The notes beneath the pieces are model-generated. The model did not search any database and was not told the DNA's origin. It saw only the letters and a list, made by a program, of their open reading frames with translations. Below, in pieces: positions 62,635 to 64,000 of a DNA stretch of 64,000 nucleotides (position 1 is the stretch's first letter; each line of letters opens with the position of its first letter). The stretch is taken from assembly GCA_022793375.1 (NCBI GenBank), contig JAAWCS010000073.1:1-64000 (forward strand). Direction: 5' to 3'. The position numbers were made by a program, and so were the translations under genes. Origin of the DNA: Lachnospiraceae bacterium (GTDB lineage Bacteria > Bacillota > Clostridia > Lachnospirales > Lachnospiraceae).

Positions 62635-64000
62635 TCAACCCTCTGTAGAATATTCGGGATATATCCCCAGATACGGCAAAATATTCTCAAAAATATCCCG
62701 GATCACCGGCGCCGCGATCGTTCCGCCATAATACACGCCCTCCGGCTCGTTGATCGTAATCAGCGCAATGACCTGCGGATCGTCCGCCGGGGCAAAGCCC
62801 AAAAACGAGGAAATATATTTTTTCAGGCTGCGCGGCAGTTTTTCCGAAGTGGCCGTCTTGCCGCCGATGCGGTAGCCCTCGATGACCGCGTTTTTTCCGC
62901 CGCCCTCGCTCACGACCTTCTCCAGCACCATTTTCATGCTCTCGCAGGTTTCTTGCGAAATCACGTTTTCCTCCGTCGCGTATTCCAGGCGCTTTACAAA
63001 GCTTCCGTCGGCGCTCACCACCTCCACCCCAAAGTGGGGCGTCACCCGGGTTCCGCCGTTTATCACCATACTGGCTACGGTCAAAAGCTGCAGCGGCGTA
63101 ATCTGGAACGACTGGCCAAAGGACATGGTCGCCAACTCCACTTCGCCGATGTTATCCAGCTTATGCATAATTCCCGAAGCTTCCCCCGGGATATCGACCC
63201 CTGTTTTTCGCATCAGGCCGAATTTCTCAAAATAGTGGTAAAAGCGTTCGGCCCCTACCCGCAGTCCGACTTCGATGAAAACCGGATTGCAGGAGTTCAT
63301 CACGCCCTGCACAAAGGTTTCGCTGCCGTGGCCGGTCGTTTTGTGACAGCGGATCCGCCGGTCCTCCACTGTCTTAAAACCGGGACAGTGAAAGGTATCT
63401 TCCAGGGCGACCACGCCCTCCTCCAGGGCCGCGGTTGCCGTCACGATTTTAAAAGTCGACCCCGGTTCATAGGTATCGCTGATGCAGGGGTTGCGCCACA
63501 TCTGATTCAGCAGATCCTGCCGTTCTTTTTCCGTAAGCGTCCCGGTTCCTTCCATATTTAAAGTAAAGGGCTCGTTTAAGTCAAACTCCGGCACATTGAC
63601 CATTGCCAGTATCTCCCCGTTTTGCGGGTTCATTACGATCACGGATACGGCCTTGGCGCCTTTTTCCTCCATGACCTTTTCCGCGGCCTGCTGCGCATAC
63701 TTCTGGATATTCATATCCAGGCTGAGAATCAGATTGTTGCCGGGGACCGGCTCGATCCGCTCCTCCGCCATACTGTCCAGCTCAATCCCGGCCGCCGTTG
63801 TCATTGTCAGGATCTTGCCGTCGATGCCTTTTAACACCGACTCATATTTCACTTCCAGCCCGATAATCCCCTGGTTGTCGCTGCCGGTAAAGCCCAGCAC
63901 GCGGGATGCCACGTTTCCAAACGGATAATAGCGCTTATAGTCCTCGTCTACTTTCACGCCATCTAAGTGATAGGCCCGGATCACGTCGCCGATTTCTTTA
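62635..64000 (-). CDS. Penicillin-binding transpeptidase (FtsI/SpoVD type), 5' end outside window
   Basis: At least 454 residues are in the window; the frame stays open to the right edge, so the N-terminus with its membrane helix is missing. A PBP dimer-like part precedes the transpeptidase domain, which has the active-site Ser in GSTFK, an SCN motif (NSCNP) and a third motif KTAT where most class B PBPs have KTGT. The final stretch YYGGTIAAPVIRDIFENILPYLGI is typical of clostridial SpoVD/FtsI proteins. It lies just ahead of mraY, so it is the division or spore-cortex PBP of the cluster. A PASTA domain is not visible. Confidence 0.9.
   Translation of the reverse strand, partial: KEIGDVIRAYHLDGVKVDEDYKRYYPFGNVASRVLGFTGSDNQGIIGLEVKYESVLKGIDGKILTMTTAAGIELDSMAEERIEPVPGNNLILSLDMNIQKYAQQAAEKVMEEKGAKAVSVIVMNPQNGEILAMVNVPEFDLNEPFTLNMEGTGTLTEKERQDLLNQMWRNPCISDTYEPGSTFKIVTATAALEEGVVALEDTFHCPGFKTVEDRRIRCHKTTGHGSETFVQGVMNSCNPVFIEVGLRVGAERFYHYFEKFGLMRKTGVDIPGEASGIMHKLDNIGEVELATMSFGQSFQITPLQLLTVASMVINGGTRVTPHFGVEVVSADGSFVKRLEYATEENVISQETCESMKMVLEKVVSEGGGKNAVIEGYRIGGKTATSEKLPRSLKKYISSFLGFAPADDPQVIALITINEPEGVYYGGTIAAPVIRDIFENILPYLGIYPEYSTEG

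Overview
The window looks like a piece of chromosome from an anaerobic, Gram-positive, probably spore-forming Clostridia member, most likely Lachnospiraceae. This is an inference from gene content: sigK, the CIRCE-controlled groESL, an oxygen-sensitive class III ribonucleotide reductase (nrdD/nrdG), an ATP-type PEP carboxykinase, ECF-type vitamin S-components under riboswitches, a DUF4358 lipoprotein, and Clostridia-style promoters and AGGAGG ribosome binding sites. It is mostly ordinary core genome. There are no prophages, CRISPR arrays or complete insertion sequences.

Layout. 0-9 kb: two tRNA genes (Met, Val), a diacylglycerol-kinase-like lipid kinase, a CPBP protease, niaR, ribU under an FMN riboswitch, two small DUF genes, a messy intergenic zone with a decayed ~193-bp tandem duplication, an Rpn-type nuclease, queT under a preQ1-I riboswitch, and an E2-like acyltransferase. 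9-20 kb: a flippase, an AAA/DUF4143 ATPase, pckA, a thrC-acyltransferase pair, ychF, an ECF-like sigma factor and a MATE transporter. 20-27 kb: a broken DUF1016 nuclease gene, a membrane protein, an MFS exporter and TetR regulator with matching operators, a candidate 37-residue Cys-containing small protein, and a PTS/dehydrogenase operon with an upstream GntR gene and a striking 9-bp repeated operator. 27-34 kb: guaB, then an operon nrdD-nrdG-amidase-pdxA preceded by two NrdR-like boxes. 34-43 kb: groESL with CIRCE, an M29 aminopeptidase, a secreted flavoprotein reductase with a MerR regulator, pyrBI and an AI-2E family permease. 43-55 kb: a DUF4358 lipoprotein, sigK, an orphan PTS-EIIC/PfoR-like permease, a tocopherol-cyclase-like protein, a VanY-like peptidase, a two-component system with an anchored protein of unknown family, an LprI-domain protein, a membrane MutS-like ATPase and purine nucleoside phosphorylase. 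55-64 kb: a division and cell-wall cluster on the minus strand, in transcription order ftsI-like, mraY, murD, ftsW, murA, ftsQ, ftsZ, with no murG between ftsW and murA.

How genes work together. The best functional link I could read from DNA is at 37.6-40.7 kb. A gene for an exported flavoprotein (lipobox, covalent-FMN motif, fumarate-reductase-like FAD domain) has a promoter with an abnormally long 19-bp spacer. That spacer carries an inverted repeat, the hallmark of MerR-type activation, and the next gene upstream is a MerR regulator with a GyrI-like ligand domain. This suggests an inducible extracellular reductase whose substrate is unknown. Other readable circuits are TetR with the MFS exporter, GntR with the PTS operon, NrdR with nrdDG, HrcA/CIRCE with groESL, FMN with ribU and preQ1 with queT. 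All coordinates, motifs and spacings were read by eye; no database search was run.
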